Shown here: positions 22,661 through 33,238 of the stretch, in pieces
Layout of the letters: each line of letters begins with the position of its first letter
Numbering within the stretch: position 1 is the first letter of the stretch
Assembly (NCBI RefSeq): GCF_027887165.1
Contig: NC_077228.1
Span: 109,725,043-109,789,042, forward strand
Origin: Monodelphis domestica
Taxonomy: Eukaryota > Chordata > Mammalia > Didelphimorphia > Didelphidae
Length of the DNA stretch: 64,000 nucleotides
Direction: 5' to 3'
Translations under genes and position numbers: made by a program
The notes under the pieces: generated by a model
Database searches by the model: none
What the model saw: the letters and a program-made list of their open reading frames with translations, nothing else
What the model was told of the DNA's origin: nothing

Positions 22661-23275
22661 AAGAAAAGTGAGTGATATTTTGAACACTGGTTGGGGGGAG
22701 GAAAGGAAATGATACCATTCAAGCTCATCAGTTATCCCACACAATCTCTGATAGTGGGAAAAAGAAGTATCAGTATGATGCAAACACTTCTACGAGCTCT
22801 TCTCCCTCCCTTCTCTCCTCCGCCTTGTCTCTTCTTTCTTTGTAGCCTATGAAAAGCCTATAATTAGGTGGTGGGATTATGACATCAGCAACAACTTGGC
22901 CAATCTACCAGAAGATAATTTGCATAGGACACTCCTACTAGTTCAAATGTAACCCAGTTACCTTGTGGAGAGTTGGGAGTGGAAATGGAATTCTTCCAAT
23001 GAAAAAAAAGGGGAGGGAGGAGAATCACATAACAGAAGAATATTATTAGTATTGGTACTGTTTTCAGTGATATAGTGATCAAAGAAAGTATTATGATGCC
23101 TAGATCTTTTAAAGTGTTTTCTTCCTTCAAAACACTCTAGTATGCTAACCCCCTCTAGTAACTTTTTAGCTATTTGATCTTTCAAAATGCTTTTTAAACA
23201 ATGTAATTATTGCAGAAGAGAGCTGAATCCTACTTAAAGACTCTTCAAGTCCCTTGTGGCTCTCCCTTTGTCAAT
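22661..23275. other. Intergenic stretch, possibly retroviral LTR 5' part
   Basis: No repeat could be named. Pyrimidine-rich 'ttctccctcccttctctcct' near 22800 and the proximity of the LTR-like sequence downstream suggest, weakly, that part of it belongs to the same LTR. Confidence 0.3.
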
Positions 23276-23279
23276 TTTC

Positions 23280-23645
23280 AGGTTGAAAGAAAGGGGGGCT
23301 TTTATTTCTAAGACTTGATTACTTTTAGGAAAACAGCTTATCTTGTATTCATTTACCTATAGACTATGGCTTAGTATCATCTTTAGTTAAAATTGGGTGT
23401 TTATCAAAGTAAATGAACTGGTAACTCCTCTGCTAGAAGACTCTAGAACTCTAATCTTTATCCTCCTTATTTAAGGGCTTGCTCATTTGCCAAATTTGAT
23501 AATCCCCAGGGGGTTCCTCTTGCATTAGTCTAAATTAGCTGGGACCCCCTATAAAGAATAAAGCCATTCATCCCAGTAGGATAATTCTACCACTCTCTTG
23601 TGTCTAACAGGGTGCCCCGGTTTCTCTGCCGGAGGTCCGGACAGG
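23280..23645 (+). mobile_element. Possible endogenous retrovirus LTR fragment (3' part)
   Basis: 'ccctataaagaataaagcca' resembles a promoter/polyadenylation core. It is followed by 'ccactctcttgtgtctaaca' and 'ggtttctctgccggaggtcc', an R-U5-like layout seen in gammaretrovirus-type LTRs. No primer-binding site, internal genes or target duplication could be identified, so a solo LTR relic is the most I can infer. Confidence 0.4.
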
Positions 23646-23819
23646 AATATCTTAATTATACAAGTTTTATTCACCCATGCACCAGAATTATCCAAGATAA
23701 AAATAGCTGTGGTAAAAGAGAAAGGAGAATGTTGCTCTATGGACCTAGTGTCATATTCCTATCAATTTTAGACGGGAACTTGCTTTTAACTTCAACAAGA
23801 ATTTTAAATGTGTTAGTAC

Positions 23820-25010
23820 AGAGCATTGTGCTGGTCCTGGGAAGCCAGAAAAATTGGATAGGATGTGATAATTTGGTCTGGTGAAGTTTACAATCTAGTC
23901 CAGGGATAGTCACATACATAAATAAATATGATGCAAAATGATACATGAAAAGTAAATAAGAAATAGGGAAACCAAGTTCTACTTGAAGGTCACATGAAGG
24001 AAGGCTCATTATTGACTGGGAGATTGTTGAAGGTTTCATTGAGGAGCTGACATTAAAAGATGGATAGGGGGGCAACTGGGTGGCTCAGTGGATTGAAAGT
24101 CAGGCCTAGAGGACCTAGAGGTCTTAGGTTCAAATTTGGCCTCAGACACCTCCCAGCTGTGTGACCCTGGGCAAGTCACTTAACCCTCATTGCCTAGTCC
24201 TTGCCATTCTTCTGCCTTGGAGCCAATACACAGGATTGACTCCAAGATGGAAGGTAAGGGTTAAAAAAAAAAAGATGGATAGGATTTCTACAGGTAGAGA
24301 TGAGGTAGGGCCAGGGCAAACATAGAATAGACAATGGTTCAAGCAAAAGCCTGGAGGCCAGACACCTGGGGCATGTGTGTGGGAGAGGAAGTAGTCCAGT
24401 TTGGCTGGAGTGTAAACTGTATGGAGTGAAGTCATATGAGCTAGAGCTCTAAATGTAGGCTCCTGCCACATTTGGAAATCTCCAAATGCCAGTCTAAAAG
24501 CTTCCATTTTTCCCAGCAGGCAATAGGGTCTAGTTTTGAACAGAGGAATGACATGACTTGATCAGATATGAGGGGAAAAGAAAGTTAATTTGGCCAATGT
24601 ATGAAGGAGATGTATTGTAAAAATACAATGAAAGCTTCTACTTTATTGGAAAATGGAAATCATTTAAAGTCTTTGAAAAGAGTGATATGATGTGATCATA
24701 TATGTGCAAAAAGAAGGGTTAGTCTGACAACATATGAAGAGAGGTATTGAAATAGTACAGAAATTATTAGGTTATAATAAGAACCTATCTGAGGGCAATG
24801 GCAGTAGAAATCAATAGGAATAACACATACAAGAGATTTTTGAGAAGAGAGAACGAATAAGACCTGGCTGTATGCTTAGGGAAAAGGAGAAAATAAAATG
24901 TAACATCAAGGTTCCAGACAAGGAATAGTGCCAGAAATAGGACAAAGGTACAGGTTTGGGGTCTGGGTGGAGGGAATGACTTTGGTTCAGTTTTATCTTA
25001 AATATCAAAT
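23820..25010 (+). mobile_element. Ancient mammalian interspersed repeat, long diverged copy
   Basis: Same family as the copy at 13195: 'gtacagagcattgtgctggt', 'ggtttcattgaggagctgac', 'gaacagaggaatgacatgac', then a 'taacatcaaggttccagaca' segment. A SINE at 24069-24269 interrupts it. Confidence 0.55.
24069..24269 (+). mobile_element. Short marsupial SINE with 14-bp target duplication
   Basis: Near-consensus copy. The duplication aaaagatggatagg lies at 24055-24068 and 24270-24283. Confidence 0.93.
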
Positions 25011-25945
25011 CATAGTCTGTACTTGCTGTTCCCCCAAAGAAAATTAGAGCAAAATATCAATATCAAATTTTCAATTATCAAGTAATTGCATTCCCATTTA
25101 CCATGAGTATTCAAGAATCTAGTCTGAATGATACAAATTTGATATCAACTTCAGATGGCTTTAGGTCACATGTGTTTTTTCACAGACTTTCATTTTTGTT
25201 TATTCATTTATTTATTTTTAGTCAGACTTTCTGGCCCATCTCTTTTGGCTGTAGATATCTGCGATGTAATATGATAACAGAATTCAGAAAGGAGTGGGAG
25301 CACATTTGAACTTCTGAGGATTTGATCATTGGAATGGAATGTGAAGGCCTTATGACATTGGGTGACAAACCTGCCATAAGGTTGAGTATCATTCATTACT
25401 TTGAATCACCAATCTCTACTGGCCTACCGTTGTGATGTTATTGTTGTTGCTACTGTTTTTTTTCATTGACTTGAATCTGGGGTCAAGGCTAAGATTGACA
25501 GCAAACTAAAAATTGAACTATTCCTCTTAGTGAGTAGAAAAGTTTATTCAGATCAAGCTTAAGGTGAATTTGAGTACAACACAGAAAATAAAAGTAGCCT
25601 GAGATGATAATGTCTTCTTCTCTCTGTCTCTGTATCTGTCTCTCTTTTTTTGTCACTGTCATTGTCTCTCTCTCAGGATTTAGGATGATGCTAACAATTT
25701 TTTTGTTACTGCTGTTCCAGAATCAATCCACTCAGTTGTGATTTCTGCAGGAACTACATAGTTATCTAACTGATTTGACATTTGTATTTTCTGCTTTCTT
25801 CCAAAGGTAGATCTATCTTCTATCTGTCTAGCAACCTGACAATGCAGGAATTTCTCCCACTGGTTTTGTGAGTTATCCAAGTTTGCTACTAGTCCATGTG
25901 ATACATACTGTTGTGATGACTGATTCTTACTTTGTATTTACTTAC
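25011..25945. other. Intergenic stretch, nothing recognised
   Basis: AT-rich sequence with a short TCTG/TCTC pyrimidine tract at 25615-25675. No exon or repeat is recognised. Confidence 0.5.
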
Positions 25946-25949
25946 CTGT

Positions 25950-26155
25950 CCTAAGCACATTGTTTCCTCTAAGTAGAATGGAAGTTCTTTAAAAGCAAGG
26001 ATGCCTTCTTTCATTTCCAATCACCCTCTACCTCTCTCTTTCTTCCTTCCTTCCTTTTCTTTTTTCTTATTGTATCCCTGGCACCTATCATAACACCAGG
26101 TGCTGAATAATAGCTAGCATGTTTAGTAAATATTTGTTGATTTAAATTGAATCCT
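25950..26155 (+). mobile_element. L2 LINE, 3' end
   Basis: 'tagaatggaagttctttaaa', 'gtatccctggcacctatcat' and 'gtaaatatttgttgatttaa', with an intervening (TTCC)n at about 26040-26060. Confidence 0.7.
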
Positions 26156-26376
26156 TTGTGAAGCTGCACAAAATACTCCCTGTTATTCTCATCTTCTGGG
26201 AGGAAGGTGAGTCCAAACTCACCACCTTGAAACCTGTAACAGTACCACTCTGTGTGACCCTTGAGAACTCCAGTTTGATTAGCCTAGTGGACTTTGATAT
26301 AAAGAGCTTTAAAGGTCCTTATACATATGTATTAGCTATTTGTCAGGTCTTCTTAATCTTAAATGACTCAAACCAG

Positions 26377-26552
26377 AGGCAGCTAAGTGGCTTGGTGGAT
26401 ACAGCTCCAGGTCTGGAGATGGGAGACCTTAGGATCAAATCTGGCCTCAGATATTTCCTAGCTATGTGTCCCTGGGCATGTCACTTAACCCCAAATTGCT
26501 TAGCCCTTACTACTCAATTAATTCTAAGACAAAAAGGTAAGGACTTAAAAAA
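26377..26552 (+). mobile_element. Short marsupial tRNA-derived SINE
   Basis: 'aggcagctaagtggcttggt' to 'acaaaaaggtaaggactt'. Confidence 0.88.
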
Positions 26553-26634
26553 AAAATGCCTGAAATCTTTGTAAATCTCTGAGGTCAATTTAAATGTTCA
26601 CCCACATTTAGATTGCTATTTTCTTTTCTTTTTC

Positions 26635-26823
26635 TTTTTTTAACTTTTTTAAAAACTCTTATTGTCTGTCCTAGAATCAATACTAAGGCAGAAGATTGGT
26701 AAGGGATGGGTAATGAGGGTTAAGTGACTTGCCCAGGGCCACACAGCTAGGAAGTGGCTAAGCCAAATTTGAATTCAGGACCTAGCCTGTTTCTCAATCC
26801 ATGGAGCTCCCTAGTTGCCCTTG
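26635..26823 (-). mobile_element. Short marsupial tRNA-derived SINE
   Basis: Minus copy: 'aagtgacttgcccagggcca' core, ending 'gctccctagttgccc'. Confidence 0.88.
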
Positions 26824-26839
26824 TGATTGGCTCCTTTCC

Positions 26840-27560
26840 TTTTTTTTTTAGAAAGATATTTTATTTTACCAATTACATGTAATGCCAAATTTCCACATAA
26901 CTTTTCTGAAGTTATGTAATCCAGAAGTTTCTCCTTCTCTCCCTTCCCTCCCCAGAGCTAGCAAGCAATATGATCTGAATTATACATGTATTATCATGCA
27001 AAACATATTTCCATATTATTCATTTTGTAAGAGAATAATCATGTAAAACCAAAACCCCCAAACAATAATCCAAATAAAATAAAGTGAAAAATCATATGCT
27101 TTGATCTGCATCTGACTCCAACAGTTTGTTCTCTGGAGGTGAATAGCCTTTGTCATACATCCCTCATAATTGTCCTGGATCTCTGTATTGATGAGAGTAG
27201 CTAAGTCTTTCACAGTTGATCATGCCACAATATTGCTGTTACTGTGTACCATGTTCCCCTGGTTTTGTTTATGCAACAGTTCATGTAGGTCTTTCCAGCC
27301 CTTTCTAAAATCTTCCTGCTCATCATTTCTTATAGGACAAAAGTATTCCATTACCATCATATGCCACAATTGGTTCAGCCATTCCCCAATGGCTGATTAT
27401 CTCTTCAATTTCCAATTCTTTGTCACCACAAAAATATTCTTGTACAAGTAGGTCCTTCCCCTTTGGGGGGGGGGGGGATGTCCTTGGGATACAGACCTAG
27501 TAGGGGTATTAAGGGCTCAAAGGATAGCCATTGTTTTATAGCCCTTTGGGCATAGTCCCA
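26840..27560 (-). mobile_element. L1 LINE, 3' end
   Basis: Same 3'UTR block as at 4250-4900: 'catgcaaaacatatttccat', 'ttctctggaggtgaatagcc' and 'cattccattaccatcatatg'-like text. It contains a G11 run near 27468. Confidence 0.85.
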
Positions 27561-27879
27561 AAGTGGTTAGTGGCTATTTTCAAAGCCAGAAATTCACTTG
27601 AGTTTGAGCATATCTGTGTCTGCGTTGCCCTGATTTTCCAAGACTCCCCTCCCCAACATGAGGCAGAGGATGTAGAGACAGTGTGTGGCCTTCAGCTCCC
27701 CCGAGTTTCCGGGGGAAGCTTGGTACCCCGGACTTAAGTGGTCTAATTTGCAAAGTGTGTTTGGAGCGCAGAGGGGTGGGTAAGAGGGAAGAAGGATGGG
27801 GGGGGGGGGTGACCGGACAGGCGTGGCAAAGCCAAGTAGATGAATGGGAGAAGGTCCCAGGTGGTTTCCTTCATGGCGG

Positions 27880-28500
27880 GGCCGCTCTCCTGAGGAAATA
27901 AGGGGCTCAGCCAGCCACTCCCCGCCACCCTCCCTTTCCCGCTCCCCAAAGCCTCCTCTCTGCATTGCAAAAACGCAGCATCGCCCTCCGGCCCACTCCG
28001 GGGGGAAATGCACAGTGCAACCTACCCTCCAACGCGCCTGGGAGACGCCCCCTCGGCCTGCTGCCTGGTTATTGGCCGCGCGTCGATGTCACTCGACGTC
28101 CTAGTTTGCCATCCCCTCCTGGGCTGAGGAAGACGGGCGGGGTAGGTTGTGCCCGCCGCTCTCGGGCTCTGGTTGCCGTGTCTTTGCAGCAGCCTCTGGG
28201 CGGGTAGAGAGGGAGAGGGAGGGGGAAGAGGGAAAAGGAGCCGGAGCTGGGCACTCTGCGGGCGGGCGGGCAAGGCGCTGGCCGCTCCATGCAGGGAGGG
28301 GCGCAGCCGGGCAGGCCAGGGCTGGGGGGCTGCGGCGGGCGCCGAGGGCAGCCAAGGAGGACCTGCCCGGCTGGCTGCCCCATGCCATGCCCTACCTCAC
28401 CCAGGCGAGGCGGCGGGCGAGGAAGGATGCGCCGCCGGCCACTGCAGTTTGCTGCCCAGCCCTCTCTCTTGCAGCCCATGCCCTGAAGCAGAAAGTTTGG
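27880..28500. promoter_or_regulatory. TMCC2: CpG island / TMCC2 promoter region
   Basis: CpG-dense block immediately upstream of TMCC2. It contains an inverted CCAAT (ATTGG, 28071-28075), a palindromic CRE-like GACGTC (28095-28100), and GC boxes at 28135-28142, 28198-28204 and 28260-28271. No TATA box is seen. Long frames across the island (for example 28149-28604) reflect its base composition. The transcription start was not located. Confidence 0.75.
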
Positions 28501-28794
28501 GGACCGGGGTCTCCCATCCTCCTTCCCCTCCGATGACTTTGCCCAAGGACTTCTGCTGCCCAGCCCTGCCTGTGACCTGGCATCTGGTACCCAGATCAGA
28601 ATGAACTGCTCCAGACAGTAACCAAGGTTTCCTACTCCTTCAGCATCCCCTTCTTTTTTCTTAAAATTTCAATTTCCCATCTTTTGTTTGTCAAAACTCA
28701 CTGTCCCCTTTCTGGGTGGGGAGGAGGGAGAACAGTTTTCCCTTAAGAAGACAGTGCTGGAAGGGACCGATCCCTAAACCGACCCATATTCACC

Positions 28795-29001
28795 ATGAAG
28801 AGGTGCAAATCTGACGAACTGCAGCAACAGCGGGAGGAGGATGGAGCCGGGCTGGAAGATGCAACTTGCCACCTGCCCAGCTCGGACCTGAAACCTGGGG
28901 AGGTCATGAGTTCAAATCCTACTGTGACTCCAGCGACTCCAGATGTAGGTGCTACCATGGCGCCCAACCCTGGCCCTCGCAGCAAGCCTCCGGATTTAAA
29001 G
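28795..29001 (+). CDS. TMCC2: TMCC2 coding exon 1
   Basis: N-terminus of transmembrane and coiled-coil domain family 2. TMCC family proteins are endoplasmic reticulum membrane proteins anchored by two C-terminal membrane segments, and TMCC2 is reported to bind apoE and the amyloid precursor protein. This exon encodes 69 residues opening [20 protein letters not shown] and ending [10 protein letters not shown], close to the human N-terminus as I know it (MKRCRSDELQQQ...; ...[11 protein letters not shown]). The ATG has A at -3 and follows 'attcacc'. The exon ends at a strong phase-0 donor (AAG|GTGAGT). The region is acidic and Ser/Pro-rich, with no domain. It lies about 300 bp after the CpG island. 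A pyrimidine-rich stretch at 28640-28745 leaves open whether the 5'UTR is spliced just before this exon. Confidence 0.95.
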
Positions 29002-29194
29002 GTGAGTCTAGACTTTCCTCCTCCAACCTCTTCCTCTTCTTGCCTTTAGGTCAGCTAGTAACTAGAGGTGGGGTTGGGAAGGGAAGTTGAGGTCAGGGGT
29101 TAGAGAGGTGGAACTGCTGGTTTCGAATTGGGCAACCAGAGTTCTGATTCCGTAGATCATTAAAATATTAAGAGCCCTTTAGGAAATCATCTAA

Positions 29195-29300
29195 TTGGAC
29201 TTCATCTTACTGTGGGGAAACTGAGGCCCAGAAAAGTAAGCTGATTTGCCCCAGGGCCCTATCATACACCTTAGGCATTAAGCCTCAGCTTTGTTTCCCA
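29195..29300 (-). mobile_element. MIR fragment
   Basis: 'gtggggaaactgaggcccag' and 'aagctgatttgccccagggc'. Confidence 0.65.
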
Positions 29301-30090
29301 TGGCTCTACATCAGATTGTTCCAGTGACTCACCCGGAGAGGAGGATCCCTGACATCATGTAGTTCTTTTGCAGCAGATGCACTGGAGGAATTAAGTGTTA
29401 ATATTTTCATAACTATCTCTTTGGGGACTGAGTCAAGAGGGAAGAGGAGATGAATTGTGACTTGGGAATAATAACTAAAGGCCATTAGTCCATTCTTGAG
29501 TCCTTTTCTCCCCTGAATGACTGGAAACAGTCCCTGGAGCTCAGTTTGCCCACCTGTGAAATGGGAGAAAGGGACATCTTGCCATTAGGTGGAGCCAGAG
29601 GCTAGGCTGGTGCTTGGAGATCCCTAGATGGGAATGGGTAACAGACAGGTGGCGCAAGTGGTACTTGGGCTGCTTCGGGGACTCGGTTTAAGTTGCGCAC
29701 ATGCCGAGTGAGGAGCTCAGAAGTAGAAGTAAAGTGAATATTAGCTTCAGGCCTGAGGTCTTTGAGACTGTTTCCCTAGAACTGAGGGCTAGCAATCGTG
29801 TGGATAAGAGCAATAATAAATAATAAAGTCCCTTTATTTAAGAGTCCCCTCAGTGATTACAGGCACTGGCTTGTTCTCCTCTTACTGAGGGATGTTGGAT
29901 TCTGGAGGAACTTAAGCATTGTGGAGCTTGATGCATCAGGGAGATAGCTTGTCTCATGGGGGTGCAGGGCCTGGGCTAGGAAAGAAGAGAGGAATCAGTT
30001 ACTTTAAATAAAGCCTGTAACCTATGGCAGCAGCCACTAAGGAGCTCTCCAGCAAAACCCAATGACACTCCTCATCTTGTCTGAGTAGAC

Positions 30091-30118
30091 TGAAGTCAGG
30101 AAACTCTGGGATATAGGT
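30091..30118 (+). CDS. Candidate upstream exon of the nested intronic gene
   Basis: A 28-nt segment between an acceptor-like 'catcttgtctgagtag' and a strong donor (ATAG|GTGAGT). It reads TEVRKLWDI plus one base and ends in phase 1, which fits the start phase of the exon at 31636; the joined codon would be GAT. Its start phase (0) would also fit TMCC2 exon 1. Other segments could serve instead (for example one ending 30227 with ATGGATG before a donor, or 31306-31340), so this is the weakest exon of the set. Confidence 0.25.
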
Positions 30119-31351
30119 GAGTATGTTTAGAAGCCAGTTCTCCTACCTGGATGTTACTTGTCTGCTTTTCTTTTGGGGGCCAGGGAGGAGAAGACAGGGC
30201 AGTTAACTCCTTAACTTGACTACTATCAGCAGGAGGAATGGATGGTGAACAGGTTTGGGGCACATTTTTTTAAGCAGAAGAAACCCCAGGTTTCATCTTA
30301 GCCTTTCCAGTGGGGAGTAGGGGAGTAGAATATTAAATAAATAGAAGATGGGAAATTGACATTTAAATTCCTCAGGACAGCCATATTCCAAAATAGGATA
30401 GGTTTTAGACAGGAATGCTAGGATAAACTAGCATTCAAGGAAAGCTAGAATCCTTGCTGCATAGCCCAGTAACTTTTTGCTCTCTATTCCTAGTAAATAA
30501 ACAGCACTCTAAAATGCTCCTTTATTGATAGTAGGAGTAAGATAAATGCCATCCTGTAACTCCAGACTTCCTACTCCTTCTCTGCTGGTCCAGAGGAGGC
30601 TGGCCCGCTCGGCTTTCATAGTCTTGTCTCTCCTCAGTGGCTGTACCCAAACTGAGAGGACCCTGTTTCCTTGCTGAGAGTAAGAAACCCTCCTTATACT
30701 CCTAAGACAGATTTGGAAATATCCATTTGTCCAGGGCCAGTAACCCTGGCCTGAGGGCACATAGTAAAGACCAGTAATTTCATTCATTTTATTCTGGGTG
30801 GTATTTCCCCAGCAGAGAGTGAACTGATCATAGTGTGGAGGGCAGCCCAATATTTTGTTTTAATCAACAAGGCAGTCTTATGGCGACTTATACTTCTTCT
30901 ATCCACCCACAACTTCTCTAGCTTTTTTGGCTGTGACTTTGTCATCCTCTCCAGTGGCAGATGAAGCAGCAGCTCTGGCCTTAGTAATAGCTGCAGTACT
31001 CCCTAGAACAAGAATTTGTTTGCAGTGTGGAGTAGAGGTGGAGGGTGGGTTGGTGGGGGCGAAGAAACTACTCAGGAAAAATACCTCTGAGGTTGGTCCC
31101 AGCAGCTGGGATTTGAGCTGTGAACAGGCAAGATAAAAGCCAAGCACTACTTGCCTAGTGGAATCAAGAGGGGCAAAGTGGATGATGCTTTTTCCTGTTT
31201 ATCTCTGACCCTGTCATCACAACATGTTTACAGCTCTGTTCGGTGACTGGGCTTGGAGTTGGAGCTGCCAATTTCTTACCTAGACTCTGTTGTTGATCTG
31301 CTTAGACAAATTACAACTCCTCTGGTCTTTTTGTCCCTGGGTAAAAGGGTA

Positions 31352-31562
31352 ATGGGGCAGCTAGCTGGCTCAGTGGATAGAGAGTTCAAATCTGACCTCA
31401 GACTCTTACTAGTTGTGTGACTGGGTGAATCAATTCATCTCTGTTTACCTTAATCTACTAGAAGGAAATGACAAACTACCTTAGTATCTTTGGTAAGAAA
31501 ACTCCATGGATGGTATTGGCTGCTATAGTCCATACAGTCACATAATTGACTGAAAGTCAAAT
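31352..31562 (+). mobile_element. MAR1-type SINE
   Basis: 'ggggcagctagctggctcag' head, 'gaaggaaatgacaaactacc' middle and 'aagaaaactccatggatggt' tail. It ends just before the exon-like segment at 31636. Confidence 0.85.
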
Positions 31563-31635
31563 AAAAGGGACAAGGAATAATGATGGACTAGATTTAAAGG
31601 CCTGGAAAAATTATGTACCCAATTTTGTTTCCTAG

Positions 31636-31716
31636 ATGGACAGGACTGGAGTAGTGGGCCAGGTGTTGTCATTAATCATAAAACTCCATTGGACTTGACT
31701 CATTCCAGATCCAATG
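31636..31716 (+). CDS. Nested-gene exon A (unrecognised protein)
   Basis: Exon-like segment of 81 nt with a good acceptor (acccaattttgtttcctag) and a good donor (AATG|GTAAGA). In the only frame that joins the next segment it is fully open: two bases of a split codon, 26 codons and one base. It gives GQDWSSGPGVVINHKTPLDL followed by THSRSN. The composition is protein-like, not repetitive, and the segment lies outside any repeat I recognise. PLDLT resembles a CtBP-binding motif, but that is only a resemblance. The 147-bp intron to exon B has matching phases (G|TG). I know no gene here in human TMCC2 intron 1 and do not recognise the protein. It may be a nested gene or an alternative TMCC2 3' end. 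Confidence 0.5.
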
Positions 31717-31863
31717 GTAAGAATGGAAGGAAAAGAATTTCATTTAAAAAAAATCTTCTCCCCTGCTTTTTGTGAGGATAGGTCAATAGTTTTAGCTTTC
31801 TACCCATCTTATTCTAAACTTCTCTGATGGACACATGTATCTGTCATCCATTTTCCCCCCTAG

Positions 31864-31955
31864 TGACTCAGCTCCGAGTTTTGATGGATTTGGAGTTGGT
31901 AGAATATACCCTGGGAACAATGCTGAAAGATCACATCCAAGACCCCCCTCTTGGG
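31864..31955 (+). CDS. Nested-gene exon B (unrecognised protein)
   Basis: Exon-like segment of 92 nt after a strong pyrimidine-tract acceptor (ccattttcccccctag). Its donor is GGG|GTATGT, phase 0. The frame continues from exon A: after the joined GTG codon come 30 codons, starting TQLRVLMDLELVEYTLGTML and ending KDHIQDPPLG. The leucine spacing suggests a short amphipathic helix. Without a splice the frame stops soon after (TGA near 31974), so the donor lies just where the frame needs one. Exon A, this exon and exon C keep one frame across both introns, which is unlikely by chance. Confidence 0.55.
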
Positions 31956-32074
31956 GTATGTCTTAGCTTTTGTTGAAGGGATTGGATGATGTTCCATTTC
32001 AGTTTTTTCCCAACTTGAGCTTGGAAACCATTGGTAGCCCAGCTAAAGGTTTCTTCAGTGGGAGGTAAGATGAT

Positions 32075-32305
32075 GGAGTGGCGAGATGCTCTGGATTTAA
32101 ATTCAGCTTCTGACCCCTTGGTGTGTGTGTGACCTTGAATAAATCACTTAATTCTCTAAGTTTTCTCCTCTCTCAAATGGGGATAACTCCTATCCCATTT
32201 CCCTCACAGGATTGTTTTAAGATTCAAATATGCTGTATGCAAAGTGTTTTTACAAGCCTTAAAGTACGATATAAATGTTAGCTGTTGTTGTCTTTTAATT
32301 TTGTC
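32075..32305 (+). mobile_element. MIR-type CORE-SINE
   Basis: 'tgaccttgaataaatcactt', 'tctcaaatggggataactcc' and 'ccctcacaggattgttttaa'. It lies in the intron between nested exons B and C. Confidence 0.75.
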
Positions 32306-32429
32306 TCTCCATTCCTTGATTCCCCATTCTGTTACTATTCAATTCTGGTAGGAAAGACTCCAATCTGTGATTGTGGGTGGGGGAAAAAAAGTCAAGCAAC
32401 AATTTTAAAGGAGTAATGATATGAGAGGG

Positions 32430-32665
32430 AGGGAATACGCATTTACATAGCATATACTTTACAAATATTATCTCATTTGATCCTTATAACAACTCTTTGT
32501 GAGAGATACTGTTATTCATTATTTACAGTTGGGGAAACTGAGGCAATAGGTTAAATGACTTTTCTAGGGCCATGTAGCTAGTACTTGTCTGAGGCCACAT
32601 TTAAACTCAGGTCTTCCTGAGTCTAGACCCAACCTCTATCCTCTGTATCAGTGAGCTGTCTCAAT
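32430..32665 (-). mobile_element. MIR/Ther-type CORE-SINE
   Basis: 'tttacaaatattatctcatt', 'ttggggaaactgaggcaata' and 'ctgaggccacatttaaactc'. Confidence 0.75.
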
Positions 32666-32857
32666 ACCATGTAATAATGGAATTGGGAAACTACCTCTGG
32701 AGGATCATCCTCTTTGATGTGGACCTGTCTAAAATACTTCAGTGTTTTTTAATAGCTATTGCATACTCAGGGTGTCCCAAAATTCTTAGTACTTTTAAAC
32801 TAAAAGGTACATGTAAGGCTGTGGCATCCAGCCGAGCACTTGAGTACAGCAGGATTC

Positions 32858-33036
32858 AGATTAGCTAGGTGGCTGAGTGGGGATGGAAGGTCCTGGGTTC
32901 AAATATGGCTTCAGACACTTCCTAGTAGTATTTCCCTGAACAAGTCACTAAAATCCCATTACCTATCCCTTACTTCTCTTCTGCCTTGGAACCAATGCAA
33001 AGTATTAATTCTAAGATGGAAGGTAAAGGTTAGTTT
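32858..33036 (+). mobile_element. Short marsupial tRNA-derived SINE
   Basis: 'ttagctaggtggctgagtgg' to 'ctaagatggaaggtaaaggt'; it ends about 85 bp before nested exon C. Confidence 0.85.
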
Positions 33037-33120
33037 TTTAATGTAATTGGGAAATGTTCACAAAATGAATTAAAATATAATATAACAGAGATAATGTGGA
33101 TTTCTGGTTTTCTAAGTCAG

Positions 33121-33177
33121 TATGCAGCCTGCAGGGAGTTTAGTCGTCCCCATTTCTATCTGACATCACTGGCCTAG
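33121..33177 (+). CDS. Nested-gene exon C, terminal coding part with stop
   Basis: Follows the acceptor 'atttctggttttctaagtcag'. Entered in phase 0 from exon B it reads YAACREFSRPHFYLTSLA and then TAG at 33175-33177. An AATAAA signal follows 56 bases after the stop, so a short 3'UTR ending near 33250-33260 is inferred. Exons A-C give about 76 C-terminal residues. The protein is not recognised and has no signal peptide or membrane segment in this part. The other two frames at this acceptor do not continue exon B. Confidence 0.5.
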   Translation, partial: YAACREFSRPHFYLTSLA

Positions 33178-33232
33178 GACATCACCAGGAGATTTGGCAG
33201 ACCCCAAAGTACACCAACATATTCCATGAGGA

Positions 33233-33238
33233 AATAAA
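33233..33238 (+). terminator. Polyadenylation signal of the nested gene
   Basis: AATAAA in 'gaggaaataaagctctgtcc', 56 bases after the stop codon of exon C. It is followed by 'gagttcgacactctttttct', where a downstream U-rich element would be expected. Confidence 0.45.

Noticed and set aside
28149..28604. 151-codon frame in the TMCC2 CpG island
   Set aside because: Composition-driven, with matching long frames on both strands; no resemblance to a known protein.
30959..31043. Plus-strand segment after 'catcctctccag' as another nested-gene exon
   Set aside because: The acceptor is good and the phase could fit, but the only donor (GTGGGT) is weak and the alternatives at 30091-30118 and 31306-31340 are as likely.
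30509..31147. Minus-strand frames (113 and 82 codons) with AATAAA-like signals, considered as an antisense gene or processed pseudogene
   Set aside because: I could not match either to a protein, and there is no poly(A) tail or flanking duplication.
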